Shown piece by piece: positions 22,466 through 34,394 of a stretch of DNA of 64,000 bases. Below the pieces are notes generated by a model. The model searched no databases. It saw only the letters and a list, made by a program, of their open reading frames with translations, and was not told the origin of the DNA. The stretch comes from Aquatica leii. Its lineage: Eukaryota; Arthropoda; Insecta; Coleoptera; Lampyridae. The translations under genes were made by a program, and so were the position numbers. The stretch covers positions 8,866,001 to 8,930,000 of the forward strand of contig CM069432.1 in the NCBI GenBank assembly GCA_035610365.1, given 5' to 3'. Positions within the stretch are counted from its first letter, which is position 1. Each line of letters starts with the position of its first letter.

Positions 22466-25318
22466 CATTTGTAAACGACTGAAGATGTCAAAACAAAAAA
22501 CTAACCTCAAAATACAATTGACGTTTAAGCTCCATATAAACACAATCTTCTACCTAATCACATGATGATGTTGGCTAAATTAAAACAGTTATTCTACAAA
22601 GTTAATAAAAAAGGTCACCAAAGTGAACCGGTTCAGTGATTCCGTAACCCGAATCAAAAATGACATTTCCAATGAAGACCTCTTGGCCGATCTACAAGAA
22701 ATTCCGGTGCATTTAGCTTCTTACAATAACGTCTAATCAAGCAGTGATCCATAAGATGACAGTTGTCTGCTCTCTTTCAAGACATTTTGGTTTCTACAGA
22801 TGGAAAAATATCCTAAAAAATCACTCAAACAAAAAAGATGCATGATGGCTCACAATATTTCTCGTAATCGAAAACCCCGCGACATGTAAATAAACAAGCA
22901 ATAAGAAAATTGTTTGACTCACAAAGAACTGAATGTGTCAAACTGAAGACGTTAGTGAATGAGCAGGTTGGTACGTATCGGTTAAATATACAATAAGCAT
23001 AAATAGATTCGAGCTCATTTTAATATGCACGACATTTGATGACGTACAGTAAAAAATAAAAAAAAGATAAATTAACATTAATTTCGAAGTGTCTGAATAT
23101 GTTTGCAAATGACTAGAAATCTAGTTACGAACCAAACTTATTTGCACAGTGGACGAAGTTTATCCTTGTAAAGTCAAGAACGTAAAAGCCTACATACCGT
23201 CAAAACTAAACAAATATCGTTTGAATCTTTGGATCCTGCATATGCAATAAAAACCTATAGCTGTGTTGTGGCAAACAAACAAAAAACAAAAGTCGTACAC
23301 AATATCTGCACTGTCTTTATGATACTGGGAGAAACATTACTTTTGGCAATTTATTCACAGTGTACGACTTAACAGAGAAGTTGCTAAAAGCAAACGAGAG
23401 GAGATGTCCACTATATTTGAATACCAATATGACATGACGCTGTTCTTACGTTTCAAAGAAGCACCAGGTAGTGGTTCTTATATCGACTATAAATCACAAT
23501 AGAATATTAGAAACTGAAAAAAACTTTGAATTATAAATGAAAAGTTAACAATCTTAACAAACTTGTTAGTACATATTCCTGGAAAAGAAACACTTGTAAC
23601 GTTTCCGTTACTGTTATTATTTGATTTTAAATTATCTGTATTATTTTAACTAAATGTTGCGTGTAAACCTTCCCTTATTTTTATTTTGTGGAGTCGCTAC
23701 TTTTTAGGGCGAGGTCAGCCTTGAAATTCATTCGGTACAGAGCCTTTGAATAGTGCGCTTGTGGTACTTAATTTTGAAGCCATGTAGCTTTTATTTTACC
23801 TTATATCTACAATGTCTTTATTTAAAAAAGTCTGTGTTAATAATACAGGTATGTCCTCAATTTCTATTTTCTTAAGTTTATCTAATTCCCCGTTTTTATT
23901 TGTTTTAGACTTTTTTTATGTACCGATTTTATCTTTAACGAAATTATCTTTGAAATACCCGTGCACACATAATTCGAATCGATTTGGAATACCGATAAAA
24001 CTAAAATGCAAAAGATCCTGATCGATTTTCCATAAGCAAAATTTGCTTTCAATTTTCAATTGTGGAATTTTTCCAATAAGTTATCTCGTATTTGAAACGT
24101 GGCATGAATGATGTCATCGACTCGAAATCTCAACACTTGCATCGGCATACCGTTAAATGACCAATTTTGACAAATTTTTCTAATTGTTTAATTAATTTCT
24201 TTACATCTTCGCTTATCTAAAACTACCTGAGTTTTGCGCTACACACTCATTAAGTAACGTGCAAACTTTTCGATTGAATTTAAATCAAGATTTTTTTGAA
24301 TTATTGCGTGCGCAATTGATAATGCACAATACTCATGCGTGATCTGTAGTCAGCTTTTGGCGGCAATTCGTCACAAAAAGACGTTTTTCGTCCTGATGTA
24401 ACAGCTTACTACATTAAAATTTAAAATGTGGTTTACAATTTGTTAAAGTAAGTAATTTCATCGTTTTTACACATAATGTAACCTTCGGAATTTGCGTTTT
24501 ATTTTTTTTTACGACTACGTTTTTGATATGTACTACTCGTATTTGAGAAAATTTTTTGAAAGTGCGTACGACTACATTTTTTCGATTTTAATGCGTGCAA
24601 TGCGTTATACGATTACGATTTCGAGGAATTTCCGTTATATGATTACAAATTCGATAATTATTCGATGTGTTACATTCCAAAGTTATTTTGGTTTAGTATG
24701 TGGCAAATTTGGAAATTATCATACGTAACGTTTGCAGATATTCTGCTGACGGTTCTGTGCGAATAAGAGATCACTCTGAATAACAAATATGTAAGTATGA
24801 AAGTTTACATACACATCACAAAAATTGCGCAATCATCATCATAGATGTTGAATACACACATGGACCGCACCCAAAGTTAAACCGCGTATTATTATGATGT
24901 TTATGTTTTATGTATTTTTAAAGGTACTATAGATTTCCTTCGACACTAATTATAAATTTTTATATCAATCACATGTTTTATATTTTATACTGTGTTTTAA
25001 TATTAATAAAATATGTGAGCTAACCTGGTGCATTATTTGATTTATTATTTTTAGTATTCTACATTTTTTATAAGCTACAATGGTCGTATCTCATCATACC
25101 ATGAACATTGGTGCTTAGTATGTTCTAGATATATAGATGGCCCCAACTGGAAGCAATTAATAAAATATCGCCAAAGACTATTCCTTAGAGAGCTGAGCTT
25201 CAAACATATTCAACAAAAAAAAACAACCCGGTCTTCATCAATAAGAGCGATTAAGTTTTACTGTAATATGCATCAAATGTAAAGACCCTGCAATGTAAAC
25301 TATAATTTGACAGGTATA

Positions 25319-25466
25319 TCGTGTCCGGGCGGAGCAACTCCAGTTTGGCTTTCTTAGAATACAAATCATCTGCTTTTTATTTTAATTTAGACAATACAAT
25401 TCTTCGCATAACTAACCTGATGTTTAATTAAGTTTTAAGCTGTTCTTTATTTTGAATTATTTATTT
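25319..25466. mobile_element. MITE-B, truncated at the duplication junction
   Basis: It begins TCGTGTCCGGGCGGA as at 15810 but stops after about 148 bp, where repeat R begins. The right inverted repeat is missing. Confidence 0.7.
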
Positions 25467-25607
25467 TTGCAATCCTTTGAATTTGGTTCATTACATGCAT
25501 TTCGCATTTTTCTAATTTTGTGATTTTTAGATTTACAGCATAAGTATGTATTTTCAAATTTTATTTGGAATTTTTTTAGCGTTCTGTACGAGAAATTAGA
25601 ATTGATT
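25466..25607 (+). repeat. Flanking direct repeat R, right copy
   Basis: Direct repeat of 18110-18252, immediately after the end of duplication copy 2. Confidence 0.85.
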
Positions 25608-25639
25608 TTATAAAGAGAGATATGTATCCTTTAATTTTT

Positions 25640-26152
25640 CATACGAATAATTTAAAAAGTGTAATGGGAAGTTATACTGCAATTGTTCGACGTTTTAATT
25701 GTGAGAATACTTCATTTGCAAATAAAATCGGAATGTTGACTTTAATTTAATCCGGATATATTAAGACTTTTAGGCTAATTAGTACAGTAGTTTCATATTT
25801 GAGCATACAGTTTATCATTATTTGAGCTATAGATGGAACTTGTTTAATCATAATTAACAATTATTTTATTAATTACTTAAGCAGAGCATATAAATAAATA
25901 GAAAACTCGGCAAAGAAGAATTTAAAACCTTAGGGTACAATTTAGATAAATATTTGCAGGTAAAAAACATGTTTTTTGAATGCTTGAGGCAGTGCTTACG
26001 ATGAATGGTTAGTAACCTCGTAATATCGCTGTAAGTAATGTCTACAATGCCAATGTTGTCAAATTTAATTAGGTGTTTTGTTATAACGTAAGTTTAGTTG
26101 CCTACCTTGCAGGTCGCGCTTAAAAGTGTCCAATTATTTTTTTGAGGCAGTG
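25640..26152 (-). mobile_element. Tc1/mariner-type non-autonomous element, second copy
   Basis: The minus strand reads from CACTGCCTCAAAAAAATAAT at 26152 inward and aligns, with gaps, to 16104-16640. A TA dinucleotide follows at 26153-26154. It has no coding capacity. Confidence 0.5.
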
Positions 26153-26154
26153 TA

Positions 26155-27170
26155 CATTAGCATTAAAGATATTTTTCTATTAAAATTAAAGCCTTGCTAG
26201 ACTCTCTGTTTGGTCTATTCGACTCACTTTAAGATATATGTGGTTTGCTTTATTATAATATGTAGACAATAGTTACTTAAAGTTTTCAAAAACGATATAC
26301 AAAAAACCTAAAGGTTTTCTCACTGGTCGTGGGTAAAACAAATCTGTTTAAAAATGTATGTAAAGATGCCAGACATTATACTAAAAAGTAACCATTTAAA
26401 TGTATAATATGAAAACACTAAGGAGAAAACCCCGACTAAAAACATTTAGAGAAGTAAATTCAAAAACAACTTTTATCAAGAATATTTTTTAAAAAAATCG
26501 TCTATTGCAAAGAACAAACTTTCTCTTTTTTTTTTAAATAAAAATTATTAAAAACAAGTCACTGTTACTAATTGCGTTTCGCAATAAGCAAAAATAAAAA
26601 TATTATCGTGTTTTGTGTTAAAAAAATACGAAAACGCTAGTAACAGATACATAATATTTAACAGACTGTATTTACTTATATACTTCTGTTTTCTTTGAAA
26701 GGTTGTTATTGTGGCAAGAATCAAAAACATTTACTCACCGTCGATTAGATACAGTAAAAGTGTACTCACCTGAAACAAAAAAAAATTAATAGCTATTGAC
26801 GTAGTTAAATCAAAAACGCAAGTAAACACATATAAGACAAATTACTATTCAAGCAACAAAAAAATAGGTGAATTTTTCTAAAAATTTCAGCATCAAACCA
26901 AAATCGATTCCAAACTTTTTTCCTTTTGATGTTGATAATCTAAAATTCGTAGTTTGGGCAAATGTAATTGTATGTTAGTGTAAGTAAACAAATAGATTAA
27001 AAAAAATAAGAACACGCAAACATTATGGAGTCTAGACGATTTGATTAGGATCTAAACTTTAAATTTATTATTATTATTAAATAAAATTTATCAATAAAAA
27101 ACTGTTTGAATTTATAATGTATTACTTTATTACAATTATGTATATCGAAACTACAGAAACAACTAAATGC
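26155..27170. other. Intergenic downstream of OBP5, no gene seen
   Basis: AT-rich. A minus-strand AATAAA at 27126-27131, about 40 bp past the OBP5 stop, is the likely poly(A) signal. The 60-codon minus frame at 26548-26730 has no recognisable feature. Confidence 0.5.
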
Positions 27171-27633
27171 CTAAGGTGTTATAGCAACTGAAAGAACGAT
27201 GCACCAAACCATTTTGTACGATTTCTCACATAAGTCAATTTCATTTGCTGTTTTATTTATGCAGGTATTTGCAACTGCCTGGTTTACACCAGCAATATAT
27301 CTAATTAAATTCGTGGAAACCCAATCACCGGTTCCTTGATCCAAAAGTCCTAATTTTTCTGCTTGGCATTTCATGAAACACTTAAGACACGGGTCATCTG
27401 GTAATTCGGTAAACGTGAACATGCGTTTAGCGAAATCTGGACGAACTTTGGTTTCGCAAGCACACTCAGTAAAATATTGTTTACCCAGTGCTGTCCACGA
27501 TTGTCTTAAGTTATCAGTTATAATCTAAAAGTTCAAGTGGTTAATACAGCAAGAATATTACAGTTTAAAAACAAACCAATTTAGATGATGCAAAATTAAA
27601 CATCAAAAATACAAGAAAAACGTACAGCTTCAT
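27171..27633 (-). CDS. Odorant-binding protein 5 (divergent eight-Cys member)
   Basis: 136 aa. Exon 1 is 27577-27633, the intron 27525-27576 is 52 bp (GTTTGT donor), and exon 2 is 27171-27524, opening with IITDNLRQSW. The signal peptide begins MKLYVFLVFLMF. Cysteines follow the cluster pattern exactly (ECACE, PCLKCFMKC, TC, LC, WC with x34/x10/x8), but otherwise the sequence is far from both subgroups, for example DQGTGDWVSTNLIRYIAGV in place of the NPATGEVNE block. A TATA-like box lies 45 bp upstream of the ATG. The reading frame extends upstream of the first internal ATG to the splice site, so the longer exon is the correct one. Secreted ligand carrier inferred; the ligand is unknown. Confidence 0.88.
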
Positions 27634-27670
27634 CGTTGCTTATTAAACAGAGCACAATTAAATAACGAGA

Positions 27671-27678
27671 TTCTTATA
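27671..27678 (-). promoter_or_regulatory. TATA box of OBP5
   Basis: TATAAGAA on the minus strand, about 45 bp upstream of the ATG, which implies a short 5' UTR. Confidence 0.45.
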
Positions 27679-27699
27679 AAATTACCTGTCTCCCACCTT

Positions 27700-28140
27700 G
27701 TTGTGTTTAAGCCAGTAAAAAATAAAGGAATAGAACGTTTATATATTTACAACTATCAACACTGCCAGCAAACATCTCATAAACAAACTGTGTTTAACGT
27801 TTACGTATAAAACATGCCGTTCGAACAAACAATTCTCAATGTTTTAATTTTAACCCATACTACCCTAGTTGTTTAGATCAAAATTTATATGTTATATTAC
27901 TATTGCAAAGAAATTGGGACAGTTGAGAAATTTTTATAAAACAATAAAAATAATTAATTTCGTAATTTTCACTCTATTTCAGGCACAATTAAGATAATAA
28001 TACTTTATCATAATGTATACAAAAATAACTACTTTAAATGTATTTTTTATAAAGAAGAATTTCGATAGTACTGTATACAAGTTTTCTAAAAATACTATCA
28101 GTAATAAAACATTTTTCCCTTAATTGTTTAAAAGTCAATA
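27700..28140. other. Intergenic, no gene seen
   Basis: AT-rich. No motif beyond the OBP5 promoter region. Confidence 0.45.
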
Positions 28141-28143
28141 AAA

Positions 28144-28386
28144 ATGGATTTAGTCAAGCATACAAAGCATTTAAGTAGCGAGGCGCACAAAAGTGCTTTG
28201 GATGTAATTGATGAAAAATTAAAAAAACCGGATCCGCCGGTGTTAGATGCTGATGAGACTACAATTAAAGCATACAAGATGACATCAAATCTTTACAGAA
28301 AAGCAAATTGCTACAAGCTTATAGGTCTTACGAAGCTTGCACGGCCAACTCACATAGTCGGAGATAGGGGAGGTTCAAGTGAATAA
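28144..28386 (+). CDS. Unrecognised 80-aa open frame, possibly TE-derived
   Basis: An ATG in good context (AAAATGG) opens a soluble, Lys/Asp-rich frame with normal amino-acid composition, unlike the Phe/Ile/Lys noise frames elsewhere. It includes the turn KKPDPPVLDADE and a C-terminal HIVGDRGGSSE. There is no signal peptide or membrane segment. I do not recognise a family. It sits next to gypsy-like LTR material, so it may be the start of an element-encoded protein or a truncated host exon. Confidence 0.3.
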   Translation: MDLVKHTKHLSSEAHKSALDVIDEKLKKPDPPVLDADETTIKAYKMTSNLYRKANCYKLIGLTKLARPTHIVGDRGGSSE

Positions 28387-29263
28387 TAATTAAGGGCGCC
28401 GGATCTTTTATAATTAACACTTCTGCCTCGATCAAGACAGACGGTCCAAGCTTGTAACGAAGTTTTAGGTTCGTAAAGTTAGAGGGAACGCAGAAAGAAA
28501 CCAAATCGTTAACAAAAATTGCACTTTAATTACTCTAGAAGAATAAATAGATTAAAATTTGAATCAATAACAATTACAAGATAAGTGGATAGCATAACAA
28601 TGAATAATTTTAGTACGAGTACAAATATATGTAGTTAGTAAAATAACAGAAGTATCGGCAACTTACACTACACTTAAAGCAAATGTGTAACCATCAGAAC
28701 ATATAAAAAATCTTCGTCAGTAAATTATATTAATAATAGTAATAATTGACAGTTGACGTAATCAGCATGCGATAGTAATTTACTTAAACTAATTGAGTAA
28801 CAATAATAAGAAGCAAATCAAGTCGGACGTTTCCACACGATTAGTAAATATGATTATGAGTAGCACCGTAGCGACAGCGAATAATTAAAATCAAAAATTG
28901 ACTTATCAAGATTCAGGTGTACCTTCAGAAAACGTTTTCCTACTGGCTTCCTGTAATCAAACTTCCTGAAAATAATCGTGTCTACCTGGCGATTCACGAA
29001 CTACAACAGCTAAAAGAAGCAGAACCAAAACTTATCATATGCTGTTACAATGTCTTTTCGTCTACGATGGTATTAATTTATTGTCTCCGAAGAGAAATTC
29101 AATCGTGTCCGGTACTTAGGCTCTTCAACAGGATATTAATTAACGGTACTAATTACCTCCGCATAGAAATTCTGCCCTTGTATCGCCGCGTTCTTAGGTC
29201 TACAGCTTCCGATTATAATTTTCCCTTGTTGATTTTAAACTAAGACAAGAACACCCATACTTA
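28387..29263. other. Spacer before gypsy-like element
   Basis: No recognised gene. The open frame at 28917-29243 has no known motif. The element boundary upstream of 29264 was not defined. Confidence 0.4.
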
Positions 29264-29370
29264 GGAGGTAGCACATGGGGCTAACGAAAAGACATAAAAA
29301 TTACCTTTAATCAAAAAAAAAATAAAAGCCACTTACCCTGCGTGGATTAAATTAGTTATATAAAAATACT

Positions 29371-29453
29371 TTTATTACTCATCGTGTCACAACACGTGGA
29401 TGTTATAAGAAAACGATTTTTAATTCACGCAGACATATGTTATATCGTGAACG
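29371..29453 (+). repeat. LTR segment repeated at 32608-32690
   Basis: An 83-bp stretch starting TTTATTACTCATCGTGTCAC appears identical to one at 32608-32690, as expected for LTR material of one family. Confidence 0.8.
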
Positions 29454-29466
29454 ATACACCGGGGTG

Positions 29467-29474
29467 TATAAAAG
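29467..29474 (+). promoter_or_regulatory. TATA box of the gypsy-like LTR
   Basis: TATAAAAG within a GC-richer context (GTATAAAAGCGG), a typical retrotransposon core promoter. Confidence 0.5.
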
Positions 29475-29962
29475 CGGCCACGAGAGCCTGGAACTTAACC
29501 TTCTCCTCCGAGATCCGTTTCCAGAAACTCCTCTCTGAGAAACCTTTGCTAAACCGAACCTGATTATTACTTTTGTGTTTTGTCGACAACCGCTATTACC
29601 TGGACTACTCGAACGACCTGTTGATTAATTTACACCGACTACGCTGCGATTCACCTGGACCTGTTTTATTTCGTTCATCTCTCATTCATTAAACTCACCG
29701 TCACCGCCACGAACATCATTCCGAGTAAGTGTAAAATTTGTAAAGTCGTGTATCTGCTTGTTCCTGTTGGAGGTGTTAATTCTCCCGTGGTTAGGTATTC
29801 GCCTGGCCCGAGCATTAGCACTAATTCATCCAATTTCCGAGTGGTTACATAAAGGCCCTTGTTTAAAGTTTGCGATCTTTTTGTGGTTGGGTAAACCCCG
29901 GCTCGAAGATTTAATAATTCAAAGAAAAGAACTTTATGTAACTGGAGGAGCTATAAACAAAC

Positions 29963-30102
29963 AGCTACCATAAAACTTTAATTAGTAACGCGCCGTGGAA
30001 TCATATTCACCTGATTATTAATTGTGCATTAAAGCTACCGTAAAACTTTAATTAGTAACGCGCCGTGAAATCATATTCACCTGATTATTAATTGTACATT
30101 GA
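29963..30102 (+). repeat. 70-bp tandem duplication
   Basis: Two adjacent copies starting AGCTACC[A/G]TAAAACTTTA (29963 and 30033) differ at only a few positions. They lie in the gypsy-like leader/LTR region. A diverged single version lies near 43.13 kb. Confidence 0.85.
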
Positions 30103-30925
30103 ATTTACCTGTCAAGCTTTTCCGAGTTCACCGAATTTATTTAGTTTCATTTAACAATCGAATTTAACGTTATTGACCTTAAATTTTTATTCAATCAGAG
30201 GTTTTAATTACATTTTGTGATCCATTCACGATCCACTCAATCAAAAGTTGTTCGCAATAGCACCGTCTACCGACCTGTAAAATTTCATAATTATCGGAGC
30301 CGTAATTACTTACTTTTAATGAAATTTTTGGAATTAAGAAACAAGAGGTCAAAGTCCGCCGTCGATTCTTAAAGATTTATTCATTGATTACCTGTCTGTT
30401 TCCTTAACTGCTTTTAATCCCCGTTCTCCCCTAGTGGAAAAAAAATCACCACACCTCACACTTAGCCTGGCATTAATTAAAAACCAACAATTTAATAAGG
30501 TAATAAAATACGCCATATTAATACTCTGTTGTAGGACTGATAACCGAGTTACCGAAACCGCCAATAGATGGTAGCCTTTCCGGACCGAAATAAAACTACG
30601 TACAGGGTCAACCAACCAGAAAAGAAGTTGTTTATTTTGTTTTATTATTGAGTAATCATTTGTTAATTATGTTAATTACTTTATTTTATCCGTTAGTATT
30701 ATATTATTACGATTTATTTTGTATCCGTTTGCAATAACAAGTATATGCATTGTAAGTCAACAATTATTTACTTCAGTCTCCACTTAGCTACCCGAAGCAC
30801 CTTAAAGATAAAGCACCACCCAGCCAGAGGGTTGGTACAATTTGACGCCCGAGCATAGGGACCGAGGAATCCTGGAAAACCTGTAAGTAAATAATTAGTA
30901 ACCGTATTTTTTTAGACATTTTGGT

Positions 30926-30943
30926 TGGCGCTCGAGACTCACC
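30926..30943 (+). promoter_or_regulatory. Primer-binding-site-like sequence
   Basis: TGGCGCTCGAGACTCACC, 30 bp upstream of the gag ATG. TGGCGC-type starts are typical of lysine-tRNA-primed elements. It suggests that the 5' LTR ends near 30923. Confidence 0.5.
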
Positions 30944-30955
30944 GAAAAATCCACG

Positions 30956-32242
30956 ATGTCTGAACCGGCCGAAATGACACAAGAAGAAACGCCTGAATCC
31001 GACGCGTTGGTCAGCTGGGTATGTAATATGAAAAAAGACGAATTAATCAGTCGACTACGAGCTTATAAACTTGATGCAACCGGAGGCGTCAATGAATTAA
31101 AAGCACGTCTAATCAATGCCTTGCGAATCACCGAAGGCACTACAAGCACGTTAACGTGGCCCAGGAATCAAGATGCTTCGAGACCCACGTCCCCGAATCC
31201 CGTATCAATGCTACCAGGACCATAGCTATGCGATTGTGTCCGAAAATGGGGAACCAAGTTTGATGGTAAAACCGACCCGATTTCCTTCCTGGAACGAATT
31301 AAAGAATTAAAAACCGGATACCAAATCCCTGGAGTAGCATTATTACAAGCCCTGCCGGAATTACTGAAAGACGACGTGCTCTTTTGGTACAGAAATAACA
31401 AAGACCAATGGACCCAATGGGAAGATTTCGTCCGTTATTTTCAACTCGAATTTGTAGGGCCCAGATATCGCTACCAAACCGAAGAGGCGGTAAGAAACCG
31501 ACTACACCAGGATGGCGAAAAAGCCAAAGATTACATTAATGCAATAAGGACGCTGATGAGACGCCACGGACAAATGCCGGCCGACATGCAACTGGAAAGG
31601 ATTTACGAAAATCTACACCCATCGTACAAGTTCTACGTACGAAGAAAGGACTTTTCCGACCTCGCAGAATTAGCGGCCCTGGCCAGAGAATATGAGGCGA
31701 TACCACAGTCAAAACCCCAACGATCACCGATCGTCCGCTTTGATGTAGCTACCGTAAGCCGCAACCGAATTTCACAAAGAACAGTTGAGCAGGAACCAGT
31801 CGCTGCCCACCCGCCTAGACCGTACAACGGAACCGAAGTATGCTGGAGATGCGGCCAGAGAGGCCATCAGAAAAACCAATGCCGAGGACAGTTTAAGCTT
31901 TTTTGCTCCCGATGCGGCAAAAATAGAGTCTACTCCCGTGATTGTCCATGCCCGCAGTCGAGAAACGGATTTAGCCAATTAGCGTACATAGAACAGCCCC
32001 GATTAGTAACAAAGGCCCTCCACGGCTATACCAGTAACCTAGAATGGACAGAATGGTTAAAAACGGTACGTCAATTCTATTCGACAAAAACAAACCACCC
32101 TCCAACGCCCGCTGTCCTTGATTCCCGGTTATTTGCTCCAGTCACTATTTCAGGTTACAACTTTTATGCGCTAATCGATACTGGCGCATCCAGAAGCTAC
32201 AGGTTTGATGATCGCTTTAGAAATTTTCTACAATCGGTCTAA
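30956..32242 (+). pseudogene. Gypsy-like Gag-protease with one in-frame TAG
   Basis: The ATG at 30956 opens a Gag frame broken by a single TAG at 31223-31225, after which the same frame runs to 32242. An N-terminal SAP-like region (KKDELISRLRAYKLDATGG) is followed after the stop by VRKWGTKFDGKTDPISFLER and the capsid-like segment. Next come a CCHC knuckle (CWRCGQRGHQKNQC), a second CxxC...C motif without the His, and the protease active site LIDTGAS. Gag would package element RNA. The single stop could be a mutation or a readthrough site. The end just after the protease motif is a truncation. Confidence 0.75.
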
Positions 32243-32299
32243 ATGTTCTTGAGTCGCCAAAGAGGTGCTTAACTCTTATAGGTAGATGATCGTTACCCA

Positions 32300-32840
32300 C
32301 ATTTGGAGGTAACACGTGGTGCTTGCGTTGAATAAATTAATGTTAATATAATTAATTATATTTTGAAATACATAACGCCACAACACGTGAATGTGTTAAA
32401 AAAATATTCTTTAAACTCAAGCTGGCATATTTTATGTACCATAACATAGAAGGAAATCACAGTGAGAAATGACGACTTGAACAGAAGCGACAAAAACAGT
32501 ACTCGTTAGATGGCACCGAAAAGTGAAAGTTCAAGTCAACCAAAAATTTACAAGGTAGCACAATTTAAATTTAGAGCCCGTCCATTTATTTTTTATTTAT
32601 TTATTTTTATTACTCATCGTGTCACAACACGTGGATGTTATAAGAAAACGATTTTTAATTCACGCAGACATATGTTATATCGTGAACGATGTTAAAATCA
32701 AAATGACAGTCCATCGTCTTCTCCATACGAAGAGACCAACGAGCCCGATAGATAGATGGCGTCGAGAAATAGAAAAGTAATTTTAATGAAACGAATATAC
32801 AGGGTAGTGCATTATTTAAATTCATGCACAAAATCAATAA
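32300..32840 (+). repeat. Gypsy-like LTR fragments, two adjacent variants
   Basis: 32307-32460 resembles the LTR start (GGAGGTAACACGTGG, ACAACACGTG) in diverged form. 32583-32840 contains the 83-bp block shared with 29371-29453, followed by a segment (GATAGATGGCGTCGAGAAAT) that recurs inverted at 43435-43560. Confidence 0.65.
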
Positions 32841-33049
32841 TTACGAGTGCAGTGGCAGATGCAGTATATCAGAAGATCATAAACAATGCAACGGCTCATA
32901 AAACCACTTAAGCAAAATTTCGAAGCATCGTCCAAAGATCAACTGTTCAAGATTTTTAGTAGGACGTCAAAAAAAGATGTTTCTACGCATGTTGCAAAGC
33001 AATATAATAAAAAGGGCAACAACAATTCTACGTGCTAGTGAAATTACTC

Positions 33050-34190
33050 AACGCCTAAATATTCAAATCCAGAAGTAACTTATCTAGCAGGCATTTGAGC
33101 TGAGCTAATTAATAGCGCCATTTATGTTTTAAACAAAACAGGAAAGTCATCAGTAGATGATGTTAGTCCATATGAGTTGTGGACAGGTACAAATCCACTT
33201 GGTTCTACGTGTTATGCTCACATTCCAAGTCAAAACGAAGAAATTGATAACAAAGCAATTAAAGGGTACCTCATAGAATATGTCGATGATGAGCGCTACA
33301 AGATTTCGACATAAAGTTATTTTGTCAAGAGATGTGTAGTTTAAGGAGAAGTGAAAGAATCGCAGGGCACTTCAAAAAAGATATTTCTCTCAATTTTCAA
33401 GATAATGGGCCTGGTGTAACGTTGAGAAGTCGTTTATCTTTGAAGAAGCCAGAAGATTTTAAGGATTACGTGATGATAGCCGAAGCATTCATAAATTCAA
33501 TCAGTACAGAAACGCACGAAAAAAAGAAGATAGTGTTGAGTGGAAAAAAACAATGGACAGAGAAATTGACCTTGAAACTTAAAGATTTGCCACTGGATGC
33601 CTAGGTAATGTAAATGGGTTTTCCGTTTAAAGCTTAATCCAGATGGTAGTATAAATAAATACAAATCCCGATTTTACTCAGCGTAAAGGTGTTGATTGTA
33701 GCCAAATGTTTAGCCCAGTTGCAAAACTGACTACTATTTGTTCAGTTCTGAGTCTTGCTTCCAATCGAGCAATGCATCTAGCACAGTTTGATGTATCGAC
33801 ACCTTTTTTGTACGAAGAACTAGATGAAGTCATTTATATGGCACAACGAATTCGCTGTGGCTGTGGATCTACAAGATTTAAAGAGTTTCTTTGAACAACT
33901 GAGAGAAGAGTTTAAAATAACTACTACAACTGCAAATTATTATCTTGGTCTACAGATTAAACGTCATGAGAATAGTAGTATCAAAATTCATCAACAGGCT
34001 TACGCACAAACCATTTTAAAACGTTTCGGACTAGCAGAGTGTAATGCAGTATCTACGATAATGTTGAAAGTGCCAGAAGTTCAACAATCAGGGTAAGAAA
34101 ACAGGAAAATATTTCCATACAGAGAAGCTGTTGGAGCCCTGATCTACCTAATGCTTGGGGCTAGGCCAGAACACTTGAGAAAATTAAAAA
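33050..34190 (+). pseudogene. Old Ty1/copia pol fragment (integrase tail and RT), 5' part
   Basis: Decayed copia polyprotein in several frames: integrase C-terminal region (IYVLNKTGKSSVDD, SPYELWTG) at about 33115-33190, then a linker, then RT blocks SQMFSPVAKLTTI near 33700 and LAQFDVSTPFLY near 33785, and after a deletion YYLGLQIKRHE and YAQTILKRFG near 33940-34020. The YVDD active-site block is lost. Coding resumes at 36355 beyond 2.2 kb of other TE debris. Confidence 0.75.
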
Positions 34191-34394
34191 AATATAGACG
34201 AAATAGTTTACCAAAAGACAGCATTAAAAAGAAAAAAATAGTCACAAAACTGGTATTAAAATTTTGGAATTTGTTGTGGTCGTGTATAGTCGAAAAGATT
34301 TTTTTAATACGACATACTTATTTTGTATGAGAGCGCTAATTTTCAAAATTTTCAAATTGCTAAAACTCATTTTGTTAAATGGCACCGTCGATTA

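Larger units (their letters stand above)
18251..25466. repeat. Segmental duplication, copy 2 (carries OBP4)
   Basis: About 7.2 kb colinear with 9831-15957 in direct orientation. The extra length is mainly a 1.13-kb insert at 19307-20433, plus small indels such as about 45 bp near 18.76 kb. Copy 2 is bracketed by direct repeat R, which copy 1 lacks. Confidence 0.9.
29264..32242 (+). mobile_element. Ty3/gypsy-like retrotransposon, truncated after the protease start
   Basis: The order is: GGAGGT purine tract and LTR-like sequence (29264-29500) with a TATA box, leader, primer-binding-like site (30926), Gag with zinc knuckle, then the start of an aspartic protease (ALIDTGAS near 32170), after which homology stops at 32242. 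RT, RNase H and integrase are missing. LTR-like fragments of the same family lie at 32300-32840 and 43435-43775. LTR ends were not resolved. Confidence 0.7.
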
